From: Streptomyces adelaidensis
GTDB taxonomy: Bacteria > Actinomycetota > Actinomycetes > Streptomycetales > Streptomycetaceae
Assembly: GCF_016598475.1 (NCBI RefSeq)
Contig: NZ_JAEMUX010000058.1
Coordinates: forward strand, 1 to 55,537
DNA length: 55,537 nucleotides
Reading direction: 5' to 3'
Under the pieces are notes generated by a model. It did not search any database and was not told where the DNA came from. It saw nothing but the letters and a program-made list of their open reading frames with translations. Positions 32,763 through 39,652 of this stretch are shown one piece after another. A program made the translations under genes and the position numbers. Each line of letters begins with the position of its first letter. Position 1 is the stretch's first letter.

Positions 32763-33114
32763 CTGCGAACAGAACAGCTGGAATACATGGCGGCGGCGAC
32801 CAGGCTCGGTGCACTGCGCCGGGCAGCCGAGGAACTGCGGCCGTCGACCAGCTGCGGGTCACGGCGGGCGAACGGCACCGCATCAGCCGTCCGGTCCCGC
32901 TGGGCACGGTGCACGAGGCGACCGTGCCGTTGCTCATCCCGGTGATCCGTGACTTCCGCAGGACAGCCCGCCGGCGTCCCGCGCGGCTGTCACGGTGGAC
33001 GACCCGCTCGGCGTCCCCCTGGAGCGACGGGGCACACTCGCCCACCGACCGATCGCAGCCGCCTCGGCCCTGGTGGCAGGCCCGCTCTCCCCTCCGCCCA
33101 ACCCCTACACATAA
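32763..33114 (+). pseudogene. LysR regulator remnant with internal deletions
   Basis: From 32763 the DNA reads LRTEQLEYMAAATRLGALRRAAEEL, the first helices of a LysR DNA-binding domain, but the start codon is CTG. The rest of the HTH (QPALSxxVRxLE) is missing. The next frame continues AVDQLRVTAGERHRISRPVPLGTVHEATVPLLIPVIRDFRR, the linker and first strand of the effector domain, and a third frame near 32995-33114 reads DPLGVPLERRGTLAHRPIAAAS to a TAA. At least two deletions and frame changes are needed. Its divergent position next to the sulfur remnant suggests it was that operon's LysR activator. Confidence 0.7.
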
Positions 33115-33205
33115 AGGTAGAATAAGCGCAGAATGAACATGCGCGGCGCTTACCGCACACCGCACCAGACGCGGTCAGGCCTGCAGAGTTCAAAGGAGTC
33201 GAGTC

Positions 33206-33661
33206 ATGGCCAACGTCTCACACAGGAGTGACATCACCAGCCACCCTGACGCATCCGAAATGCAGGCCCGGTACGCCCGCATGCTCGGTGGTCGCGATGT
33301 GGCGCTCGTGGACGGACCGGTGTTCCTGCTCGGTCTGTACTGCGCCGTGTCCCCGTGGATACTCCACTACACGACGAGCCAGCCCGCACTGGTGCCCCAC
33401 AACCTCATCGTGGGCATCGCGATCGGCCTGCTGGCCCTCGGCTTCACCGCCGCACCGGAGCGGATGTACGGCCTGAGCTGGGCCATGTGCGCCCTGGGAA
33501 TCTGGATGATCGTCTCCGCGTGGATCGTCGGCGACAGCCCGGACGCCGGCGTCGTGGTGAACAACATCATCATCGGCGCGCTGGCTCTGATCCTGGGGCT
33601 GATGTGCGCCGGCGCCTCGGCGAAGGGCGGCACGCGCGCGGCCCGGACGCCGCAGGTGTAG
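33206..33661 (+). CDS. SPW repeat membrane protein
   Basis: A 151-residue protein; ATG 33206 with AAAGGAG upstream. The SPW motif is at residues 49-51 (YCAVSPWILHY) in the first of four predicted membrane helices: DGPVFLLGLYCAVSPWI, HNLIVGIAIGLLALGF, LSWAMCALGIWMIVSAWIV, and VVVNNIIIGALALILGLM. Typical family members have one or two SPW units; here the second copy is diverged to SAWIVG. Function is unknown, membrane-bound. It stands alone with its own promoter region and a strong terminator. Confidence 0.88.
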   Translation: MANVSHRSDITSHPDASEMQARYARMLGGRDVALVDGPVFLLGLYCAVSPWILHYTTSQPALVPHNLIVGIAIGLLALGFTAAPERMYGLSWAMCALGIWMIVSAWIVGDSPDAGVVVNNIIIGALALILGLMCAGASAKGGTRAARTPQV

Positions 33662-33684
33662 ACAGGAAAGCCCGCGAGGGGTAA

Positions 33685-33718
33685 CGGCGGCCGACCCGCT
33701 CAGGCGGATCGGCCGCCG
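33685..33718. terminator. Hairpin terminator after the SPW gene
   Basis: CGGCGGCCGA (33685-33694) pairs perfectly with TCGGCCGCCG (33709-33718) around a 14-base loop, 24 bp past the SPW stop codon. Confidence 0.75.
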
Positions 33719-33856
33719 CCGTCGCCATTCCGGCCCGCCGTAGCGCTACCGGATCACCGGGGCCGGGCGGGGCCATCGGAGCCTGACTGGACCGTCGCAG
33801 CCGGACAGGACCGCTGAGCCGGACAGGACCGTCTGAGCCGGACGGAGCCGTGCCCG

Positions 33857-34627
33857 TCACCGGCCGCGCGGCACCTGCCATGGCTCCTGCGGCAGCACGC
33901 TGCCAGTTTCGAGCAGCGATTTGAGGTTGGACAGCACCGCCGGCCAGCCGAACGACACCTCGGCGAGCGCACCCTCGTCCGCCAGGTCCTCGTGGGTCAC
34001 GGTGAGCCGCACGATGTCGGCGTGCGGCTCGATGTCGAAGGTGACCCGCGAGTACGTGTCCTCCTTGCCCTCGTTCGCGGGCTCGGCCCAGGTGGTGACC
34101 AGGCGGGTGAGCCGCTCGCTCTCCACGACCGTGCCCACGACATCGGCGACGCCGGAGCCGTCGGTGCGGACGTGCGCCCAGCGCGAGCCCTGCCGCCAGT
34201 CCGACTCGTTGCGGTGCCCCCAGTACTCGGCGGTCAGATCGGCACTGGTGAGCGCCTCCCAGACCTTCTCGGGCGTGCTCGCGATATAGGTGACGTACAC
34301 GAATGTGGGCTTGTCGGTCATGGCTTCCTCGGCTCGTCGCTTCACGGCGCCCAGCGCCCTCAGTCGTGGGCGCTCGAACTTGTCGATCCACCGCTCCTGG
34401 ATCTCGTGGAGCGGGACCGGATTGAGGTAGTGCAGCTTTTCCCGCCCACGCCGCACCGCGCTGACCAGGTTGGCGGCCTCCAGAGCGGCCAGGTGCTGCG
34501 TCACGGACTGCCGTGTCATGGCGATGTGCTCGCACAGCTCGCCCAACGTCTGGCCGTTGTGCTCGTGCAGCCGGTCCAGCAGCCGCCTGCGCGTCTCGTC
34601 GGCCAGCGCCTTGAAGACCTTGTCCAT
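33857..34627 (-). CDS. ArsR-family HTH fused to SRPBCC (AHSA1-like) domain
   Basis: A 256-residue fusion. Residues 1-95: ArsR winged helix (MDKVFKALADETRRRLLDRL, TLGELCEHIAMTRQSVTQHLAALEAANLVSAVRRGREKLHYLNP) without the Cys metal site. From about 108: SRPBCC fold (FVYVTYIASTPEKVWEALTSADLTAEYWG to VSFGWPAVLSNLKSLLETG). In most Streptomyces these two domains are adjacent genes; the fusion through ERPRLRALGAVKRRAEEAMTDKP keeps the start Met of the second as an internal residue. ATG 34627 was used; a GTG 24 bp upstream is possible. The perfect operator at 34662-34681 suggests autoregulation, perhaps relieved by a hydrophobic ligand in the SRPBCC pocket. Confidence 0.88.
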   Translation of the reverse strand: MDKVFKALADETRRRLLDRLHEHNGQTLGELCEHIAMTRQSVTQHLAALEAANLVSAVRRGREKLHYLNPVPLHEIQERWIDKFERPRLRALGAVKRRAEEAMTDKPTFVYVTYIASTPEKVWEALTSADLTAEYWGHRNESDWRQGSRWAHVRTDGSGVADVVGTVVESERLTRLVTTWAEPANEGKEDTYSRVTFDIEPHADIVRLTVTHEDLADEGALAEVSFGWPAVLSNLKSLLETGSVLPQEPWQVPRGR

Positions 34628-34661
34628 CCCTGAGTCGCTCTCTGATCGCACACTCAACGTT

Positions 34662-34681
34662 ATGCAGGCAATTACCTGCAT
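34662..34681. promoter_or_regulatory. Perfect 7-bp palindrome, probable ArsR-type operator
   Basis: ATGCAGG (34662-34668) and CCTGCAT (34675-34681) flank CAATTA, 35 bp upstream of the ArsR-SRPBCC start. Length, symmetry and AT-rich centre suit an ArsR dimer bound over the promoter. Confidence 0.65.
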
Positions 34682-34730
34682 GTCAATGCCGAACGAGGCA
34701 CCTCGATGCCCTTTCGTCACGGTTTGCAAT

Positions 34731-34744
34731 GTTTCACGTGGAAC
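34731..34744. promoter_or_regulatory. parS-like ParB-binding site
   Basis: GTTTCACGTGGAAC differs by one base from the bacterial parS 14-mer GTTTCACGTGAAAC; the CACGTG core and outer GTT/AAC arms are intact. It lies in the intergenic space between two divergent genes. Streptomyces chromosomes carry about twenty such sites, mainly around oriC, and sites with one mismatch occur. No parAB or dnaA is in this window. Confidence 0.6.
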
Positions 34745-34817
34745 GTCGCCCTGTCCGGCCTTGTGTCCGGGCCTTAATTCGTTCGCCGGTATACGTCACG
34801 ACATCCACACTGTCGCC

Positions 34818-36038
34818 GTGAGTCGAACCGTCAGCGCATGGGTGACCTCGGGTGCGAACTTCCTCGGTGTCACCGGCCCCTTCCCCGTCGACGTGCCGTG
34901 GTGGGCCGAGGTCGAGCCGGTCATCGGCCGGCTGGAGCGCGTACTCGGCGCACCCGTCCTCGTACTGCGCCTCCTGGAGGTCGCCGGAGGTGAGGGCGGA
35001 CGGGATGGGCATGTGACGTACCACGTGGAGGCGTTGGAGCCGCCGAGACCGGGGGTTTTGGAGCAACGACCGGTGGATCAGCGGCTGTTGGACGCCGACG
35101 ACTCGCTACGGGCCCCGTGGGCGAGGGCCGACGGCCTGCGGGAACTGCTCGGCTGGGCCGCGCGGACGCTGGCCGCGCTGGGGCGTCCGGTGACGGGGCC
35201 GGTCGAGCAGCGGCGGACATGGAACCTGGCGGGACTCTTCCGCCTGCCCACCGAGCAGGGCACGGTGTGGCTCAAGGCGACGCCGGGCTTCGCCTCCGAC
35301 GAGGCGATGCTCATCGCCGCGTTCGCCCAGGCGGATCGGGGGCTCGTGCCGACGGTTCTCGCCGCCGGCGAAGGGCGGATGCTGCTGGAGCACATCCCCG
35401 GCGAGGACTGCTGGGGGGCCGACGCCGCCACGGTCGAGGCCGGGGTTCGCCGGTTCGTCGCCGCGCAGGCCGCGCTGACCGGACGGCGACCGCCGGGGCT
35501 GCGGGACCGGCGGGACCGGGTCCTCCGCGAGCTGGTGCGCGAACTGCTCGACAGGGGCGTCAAGTTGGACATCACCGATAAGGAGCGGGCCACGGCAAGG
35601 GAGGTGGCGGACCGGTGGGCGTCGCTCGCCGCGTGCGGGCTCCCCGACACGGTCGTCCACGCCGACTTCCATCCGGGCAACTGGCGCAGCGACGGCCGGC
35701 CACCCGTCGTCATGGACTTCGCCGACGCCCACTGGGGCAACCCGGTCCTCGACTGTCTGCGCCTGTGCGACTTCCTGCCCGAGGCGGTGCGCTCCACGAC
35801 CGTCCGCACCTGGGTGGACGCCTGGAAGGCCCATGTCCCGGCGAGCGATCCCGCCCGAGCGCTCGCCCTGGCCGAGCCGCTGGCGCATCTCTCCTACGCC
35901 GTGCGCTATCAGGAGTTCCTGGACGACATCGAGGCGTCGGAGCGGCCGTATCACGAGAGTGATCCGGCCGCGGTGATCCGGAAGGCGGTGCGCTGCGCCG
36001 CACGCCCTGACTTCGACTCCCTGGAGGTGGCGGGCTAG
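34818..36038 (+). CDS. Aminoglycoside-phosphotransferase-fold protein
   Basis: A 406-residue kinase-fold protein. GTG 34818 is the first start after the divergent promoter; the frame is open further upstream over the ArsR gene but that is antisense. Residues about 1-110 form a separate N-terminal part (WVTSGANFLGVTGPFPVDVPWWAEVEPVI). The APH core has GTVWLKATPGF with the ATP Lys, the catalytic loop VVHADFHPGN at about 279-288, and the metal site VVMDFADAHWGN. The substrate is unknown and antibiotic resistance should not be assumed. The next gene, a P-loop kinase, begins immediately after the stop codon, so they are co-translated and probably act together. Confidence 0.82.
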   Translation: MSRTVSAWVTSGANFLGVTGPFPVDVPWWAEVEPVIGRLERVLGAPVLVLRLLEVAGGEGGRDGHVTYHVEALEPPRPGVLEQRPVDQRLLDADDSLRAPWARADGLRELLGWAARTLAALGRPVTGPVEQRRTWNLAGLFRLPTEQGTVWLKATPGFASDEAMLIAAFAQADRGLVPTVLAAGEGRMLLEHIPGEDCWGADAATVEAGVRRFVAAQAALTGRRPPGLRDRRDRVLRELVRELLDRGVKLDITDKERATAREVADRWASLAACGLPDTVVHADFHPGNWRSDGRPPVVMDFADAHWGNPVLDCLRLCDFLPEAVRSTTVRTWVDAWKAHVPASDPARALALAEPLAHLSYAVRYQEFLDDIEASERPYHESDPAAVIRKAVRCAARPDFDSLEVAG

Positions 36039-36593
36039 ATGGATCGCGCCGAGGTGCTGCTGATCGGGGGGCGGGCCGGGGTCGGCAAGTCGACGGTGGG
36101 CTGGGAGATCTCCGACCGACTGCGGGCCGCCGAGGTCGCGCACGCGGTCATCGAGGGCGACTTCATGGCTCAGGTGCACCCGGCCCCCGCCGGGGATCCG
36201 CACCGCTCCGACATCGCCGAGCGCAACCTCACCGCTGTGTGGGGGAACTACACGGCGCTCGGCCACCGGCGGCTCGTCTACACCAACACCCTGAGCGTTC
36301 TGGCCGAGACGGCGGGCACCTTCCAGCGGGCCATGGGCGGCGACGTACGGATCGTCCGGGTGCTGCTCACCGCCACCGACGACACCGCCGCGCGGCGGTT
36401 CAGGGGGCGGGAGATCTGCTCCGAGCTGGAACGGGAGCTGACCGGCAGCGCGTACAAGGCCCGGCTGTTGGACGAGCGGGCGCCGACGGACACCGTCCGG
36501 GTGGCGACCGACGGCCGTTCCGTGATCGACATCGCGGCGGAGGCGCTGGCCGTCACGGGTTGGCCGGCGGGCCACGAAGACGGGCGGCCATGA
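36039..36593 (+). CDS. P-loop nucleotide kinase-like ATPase
   Basis: A 184-residue protein with Walker A GGRAGVGKST (10-19) and the adenylate-kinase-like layout: HAVIEGDFMAQVHP (substrate Asp), RRLVYTNTLSVLAETAG, RIVRVLLTATDDTAARRFRGRE (lid-like Arg), VRVATDGRSVIDIAAEAL. It resembles small-molecule kinases such as gluconate, shikimate or APS kinases without a signature for any one. ATG directly follows the TAG of the phosphotransferase gene (no spacer), indicating coupling. Substrate unknown. Confidence 0.8.
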   Translation: MDRAEVLLIGGRAGVGKSTVGWEISDRLRAAEVAHAVIEGDFMAQVHPAPAGDPHRSDIAERNLTAVWGNYTALGHRRLVYTNTLSVLAETAGTFQRAMGGDVRIVRVLLTATDDTAARRFRGREICSELERELTGSAYKARLLDERAPTDTVRVATDGRSVIDIAAEALAVTGWPAGHEDGRP

Positions 36594-36626
36594 GTGACGG
36601 TCATGCATGACGGGCTCCGGTGAGGG

Positions 36627-36652
36627 CTGTCGGTGACGGCTGTCGGTGACGG
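36627..36652 (+). repeat. 13-bp tandem repeat
   Basis: CTGTCGGTGACGG at 36627-36639 is repeated exactly at 36640-36652 in the gap between the kinase gene and the GlsB-type gene. No dyad or known site is evident. Confidence 0.7.
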
Positions 36653-36747
36653 GCTCGTGGAGAACGTGAAACCGAAACGGACTGCACTCGCGTTCGAAGG
36701 GCACTCGCCCGCTTGCGGGGGACCCGACGAAAGAGGGCAGAGATCAG

Positions 36748-37011
36748 ATGGAGATCGACGGCATCATCAGTGCCATCGTCATCGGCATCGTCATCGGTGT
36801 ACTCGGGCGGCTCGTCGTGCCCGGTCGGCAGCGCGTCGGCATCCTGCTGACGATCCTCGTCGGCATCGTCGCCGCGTTGATCGGAACGGCGATCGCGGCG
36901 GGGGTCGGTGTGGCCGAGACCGATGGGGTCGACTGGGCCGAGTGGCTCATTCAGATCGGGCTGGCGGCCCTGGGGATCGTGGCGCTGGACCGTACGAGGG
37001 CACGGCGCTGA
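36748..37011 (+). CDS. GlsB/YeaQ/YmgE family stress-response membrane protein
   Basis: An 87-residue protein from ATG 36748 behind an AGAGGGCAGAGAT purine run. Three membrane helices: IDGIISAIVIGIVIGVLGRLVVPG, VGILLTILVGIVAALIGTAIAAG, and AEWLIQIGLAALGIVAL. GRLVVPGRQRVGILLTILVGI is the family (transglycosylase-associated, pfam04226-like) signature. Complete length. Function is unknown beyond frequent stress induction; a stress sigma factor promoter may lie upstream but I cannot assign one. Confidence 0.88.
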   Translation: MEIDGIISAIVIGIVIGVLGRLVVPGRQRVGILLTILVGIVAALIGTAIAAGVGVAETDGVDWAEWLIQIGLAALGIVALDRTRARR

Positions 37012-37142
37012 GGGTGCGCGGGGCGACGGGCCCGCGGTCGCGCGCGCCCGGAATTCAATTGCGGGTCACCTCGCCCGGCGGCTAGCGTCGCCGGGCCTCG
37101 CCCTGCTGCCCGCAAGCCGCCGGCTCGCCGGTCCGCGCGCCC

Positions 37143-37181
37143 GCACACCCGCACACCCGCACACCCGCACACCCGCACACC
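37143..37181 (+). repeat. 8-bp tandem repeat (GCACACCC x5)
   Basis: GCACACCC occurs in perfect tandem at 37143, 37151, 37159 and 37167, and a fifth near-copy (GCACACCA) starts at 37175. It ends 16 bp before the TTG start of the GNAT gene, so copy number could alter the leader length or the promoter of that gene. Confidence 0.9.
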
Positions 37182-37196
37182 AGTCCCGGAGCCCCC

Positions 37197-38114
37197 TTGC
37201 CGCCGCGCATCACCCCGCTCACCGACCCCGCCCCCACCCCGTCGAGCCGCCGTCTGGCCTGGCTGGCGTCCGGGGCCGACGGCATCCCCCACGGCTCGGC
37301 CTTCCTGCGGCTGTTCACCAAGGAAGGGCAGACGCATCTCGCGGAGCTGGACGTCGCCGTGCACCCGGCCGAGCGACGGCGGGGCGTCGGCACCGCGCTC
37401 CTCGGCACCGCCATCGGCTCGGCGCGTGCCGAACGGCGCCGCGCGGTCATCGCCCAGGCCCAGCCGGGCTCCCCCGGCGACCTGTTCCTCGCGGCGCGCG
37501 GCTTCCGCCGGGTGCTGACGCTGACGTACGCCCGGCTGGAACTGGCGGACATCGACCTCGGCCATATCACCCGCATCGCCGAACAGCCCCGTCCCGGCTA
37601 CTACTTGACCGGCTGGACAGGCACCGTGCCGACGGAACTCGCGCGGAGCTACGCCGCGTCGCGTCGCGCGATGGACGACATGCCGATGGGTGACACCGAC
37701 TACGGGACCGTGGTCTGGGACGTCGAGCGGGTCGTGGCCGCCGCCGAGGCGATCGCGAGGCGCGGCGACTCGCTGTTCACCGTGGCCGCGGTGCACGGGC
37801 CGACCGACACGATCGTCGGCTTCTCGGAGCTCGTCCTTCCGGGCGGCGCCGAGGACAGCGACAAGCGGGGCGGCGAGCAGGACTGCGCCGAGCGCGCCGG
37901 GCAGCATTACGGTACGGCCGTCCTGCCCGAGCACCGCGGCCACGGGCTCGGGCTCTGGATGAAGGCGGAGGCGATCCGCCACGCCCACAGTCTGCACCCG
38001 GATCTGGCCCTGCTCACCGACACCGCGGAGCACAACGCCCCCATGCGTCGCGTCAACGACACGCTCGGCTACCGGCCCACGCACACGGCGGTGGGGTACC
38101 AGCTCGACCTGTGA
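37197..38114 (+). CDS. Tandem GNAT N-acetyltransferase
   Basis: A 305-residue protein. The start is TTG 37197 with GGAG about 6 nt upstream; no ATG or GTG fits better. Two GNAT domains: residues about 20-115 with HLAELDVAVHPAERRRGVGTALLGTA (acetyl-CoA loop RRRGVG), and about 135-305 with GQHYGTAVLPEHRGHGLGLWMKAE (loop HRGHGLG) and NAPMRRVNDTLGYRPTHTAVGYQLDL. The tandem layout resembles mycothiol synthase MshD, but size and motifs suit many Streptomyces tandem GNATs of unknown substrate. Ends in a shared hairpin with the convergent next gene. Confidence 0.85.
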   Translation: MPPRITPLTDPAPTPSSRRLAWLASGADGIPHGSAFLRLFTKEGQTHLAELDVAVHPAERRRGVGTALLGTAIGSARAERRRAVIAQAQPGSPGDLFLAARGFRRVLTLTYARLELADIDLGHITRIAEQPRPGYYLTGWTGTVPTELARSYAASRRAMDDMPMGDTDYGTVVWDVERVVAAAEAIARRGDSLFTVAAVHGPTDTIVGFSELVLPGGAEDSDKRGGEQDCAERAGQHYGTAVLPEHRGHGLGLWMKAEAIRHAHSLHPDLALLTDTAEHNAPMRRVNDTLGYRPTHTAVGYQLDL

Positions 38115-38129
38115 CGAAGGCAGTCGGCC

Positions 38130-38150
38130 CCGGCGGCGTCACGCCGCCGG
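38130..38150. terminator. Bidirectional hairpin between convergent GNAT genes
   Basis: CCGGCGGCG (38130-38138) pairs with CGCCGCCGG (38142-38150) around TCA. The loop TCA is the complement of the TGA stop of the minus-strand gene, so the hairpin overlaps that gene's last codons. Confidence 0.6.
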
Positions 38151-38933
38151 TGCGCTCCCCACCGCGTACTCGTACGGCGTGGTCGTGGTGAGCGGTTCGA
38201 AGCCCAGGCGGGCCAGGATCGGGCGGCTGCGGGCGAGGGCGTCGACCTGGACGTAGCGGTAGCCGCGTTCGGCGGCGACGCGGGCGCGGTGGGCGACGAG
38301 GGCCCGGTAGACACCTCGGCCGCGCCAGCCCTCGACGGTGCCGCCGCCCCACAGGCCGGCGAAGCGCGTCCCGGGGACGAGCTCCATTCGGGCGGCGCTC
38401 ACCGGTTCGTCGCCGGCGAGTGCCACGACGGCCATCACCGTGTCGGGGTCCGCGGTGAGGTGGGCGAGAAGCTGGTGCCGCATGCGGGAGCTGTCCGTGC
38501 CGAACGCCTTCTCGTGGACGTCGGCCACGAGGTCGACGCCCGCACGGTCGGTGACGGGCAGGATGCGTACGCCCTCGGGCGGCTCGACGTCGAGGGTCAG
38601 GTCGGCGACCTCGGCGATCATCAGGGTCTCTTCCGGAGCGGCCTCGAACCCGGCGTCGCGCAGGCGTTGCCCCAGGTCAACGGGCAGATCGTGGCCGTAC
38701 AGCTTCCATTCGAAGTCGCGCCCGAGGCCCGTGAAGTACCGGATCTGCTCGGCGACGGCCGCGTCGGCGCCCGCCTCGTCCAGATCGGACCAGACCACGC
38801 CGCTCCACCCCTTCTCGGAACCGACCTGGCGCACCACCCCGCCCACGCGCTCGATCCGGGCTCCGGGCCCGTCCGGGCGGGCGCCCTCCCGCATGTCCCG
38901 GTCGAACAGTGCCAGCACACCAGCGTGATCCAT
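38139..38933 (-). CDS. GNAT family N-acetyltransferase
   Basis: A 264-residue protein. ATG 38933 has GGAG about 8 nt upstream. An N-terminal part (MDHAGVLALFDRDMREGAR, VGGVVRQVG, WSDLDEAGADAAVAEQIRYF) precedes a GNAT domain from about 120, including AARMELVPGTRFAGLWGGGTVEGWRGRGVYRALVAHRARVAAERGYRYVQVDALARSRPILARLGFEPL. WRGRGVYRALV is the acetyl-CoA pyrophosphate loop. Substrate unknown. Monocistronic. Confidence 0.88.
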   Translation of the reverse strand: MDHAGVLALFDRDMREGARPDGPGARIERVGGVVRQVGSEKGWSGVVWSDLDEAGADAAVAEQIRYFTGLGRDFEWKLYGHDLPVDLGQRLRDAGFEAAPEETLMIAEVADLTLDVEPPEGVRILPVTDRAGVDLVADVHEKAFGTDSSRMRHQLLAHLTADPDTVMAVVALAGDEPVSAARMELVPGTRFAGLWGGGTVEGWRGRGVYRALVAHRARVAAERGYRYVQVDALARSRPILARLGFEPLTTTTPYEYAVGSAPAA

Positions 38934-39148
38934 ACGCTCACTCCATCATCAGTCGTTCGCCCTGGCAACGGAATTCACCCGCCATCTCTCACACGGGAAC
39001 GGCTCAGCCCCAGGGCATCCCGGTTCGCTGAGCCGCCCGGTGGGGCCGTACGGGTGTCGCTCGTGGAAAGGAATGCGATACGAACACACGCCGTAGGGTG
39101 CACCCGGCGAGCGCGACCGAACGGTCCCCCAGGAGGGTGTGTACGACC

Positions 39149-39652
39149 ATGGTGAGCGAGTCCGAACTGGTGTACCTGCGGCGCTGTGTGGGGCTTGCGG
39201 CCGAGGCACTGGAAGCGGGTGACGAACCGTTCGGCTCGGTGCTCGTCGGCGGTGACGGCACGGTGCTGGCCGAGGACCACAACCGGGTGGCGGGAGGCGA
39301 CCGCACCCGTCACCCCGAGTTCGAACTGGCGCGCTGGTCGGCCGCCCGGCTCACTCCCGAGGAGCGTGCGGCGGCGACCGTGTACACCTCGGGCGAGCAC
39401 TGCCCGATGTGCGCGGCCGCTCACGCGTGGGTGGGCCTCGGGCGTATCGTGTACGTCGCCTCGTCCGAGCAACTCGCCGTTTGGCTGGGCGAGTTGGGGA
39501 TACCCGCGCCGCCGGTGCGGACGTTGCCAGTGCAGGAGGTCGCGCCCGGTGTGACGGTCGAGGGCCCGGTGCCCGAGTTGGTCGGGGAGGTGCGCGCGCT
39601 GCACCGCCGGTTCCACGCCAAAACCGTCGGCGGCACCGTCGACGATGACTGA
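39149..39652 (+). CDS. Cytidine/guanine-deaminase-like zinc deaminase
   Basis: A 167-residue enzyme. ATG 39149 has GGAGGG about 12 nt upstream. The zinc site is complete: His55 and catalytic Glu57 in RHPEFELARW, and Cys85 and Cys88 in SGEHCPMC. The HPE rather than HAE and GEHCPMC rather than EPCPMC place it near bacterial guanine/tRNA-type deaminases of nucleobase salvage, though neither substrate is certain. The following acyltransferase overlaps its end by 8 bp (ATGACTGA), so they are co-translated; the link in function is unclear. Confidence 0.82.
   Translation: MVSESELVYLRRCVGLAAEALEAGDEPFGSVLVGGDGTVLAEDHNRVAGGDRTRHPEFELARWSAARLTPEERAAATVYTSGEHCPMCAAAHAWVGLGRIVYVASSEQLAVWLGELGIPAPPVRTLPVQEVAPGVTVEGPVPELVGEVRALHRRFHAKTVGGTVDDD

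Noticed and set aside
34731..34744. CACGTG as a simple E-box-like regulator site
   Set aside because: The full 14-bp symmetric match to parS is a better explanation than the 6-bp core alone.
37143..37181. Tandem repeats as a CRISPR array
   Set aside because: Units are 8 bp with no spacers; there are no cas genes. The same holds for the 12-, 13- and 18-bp repeats in the window.
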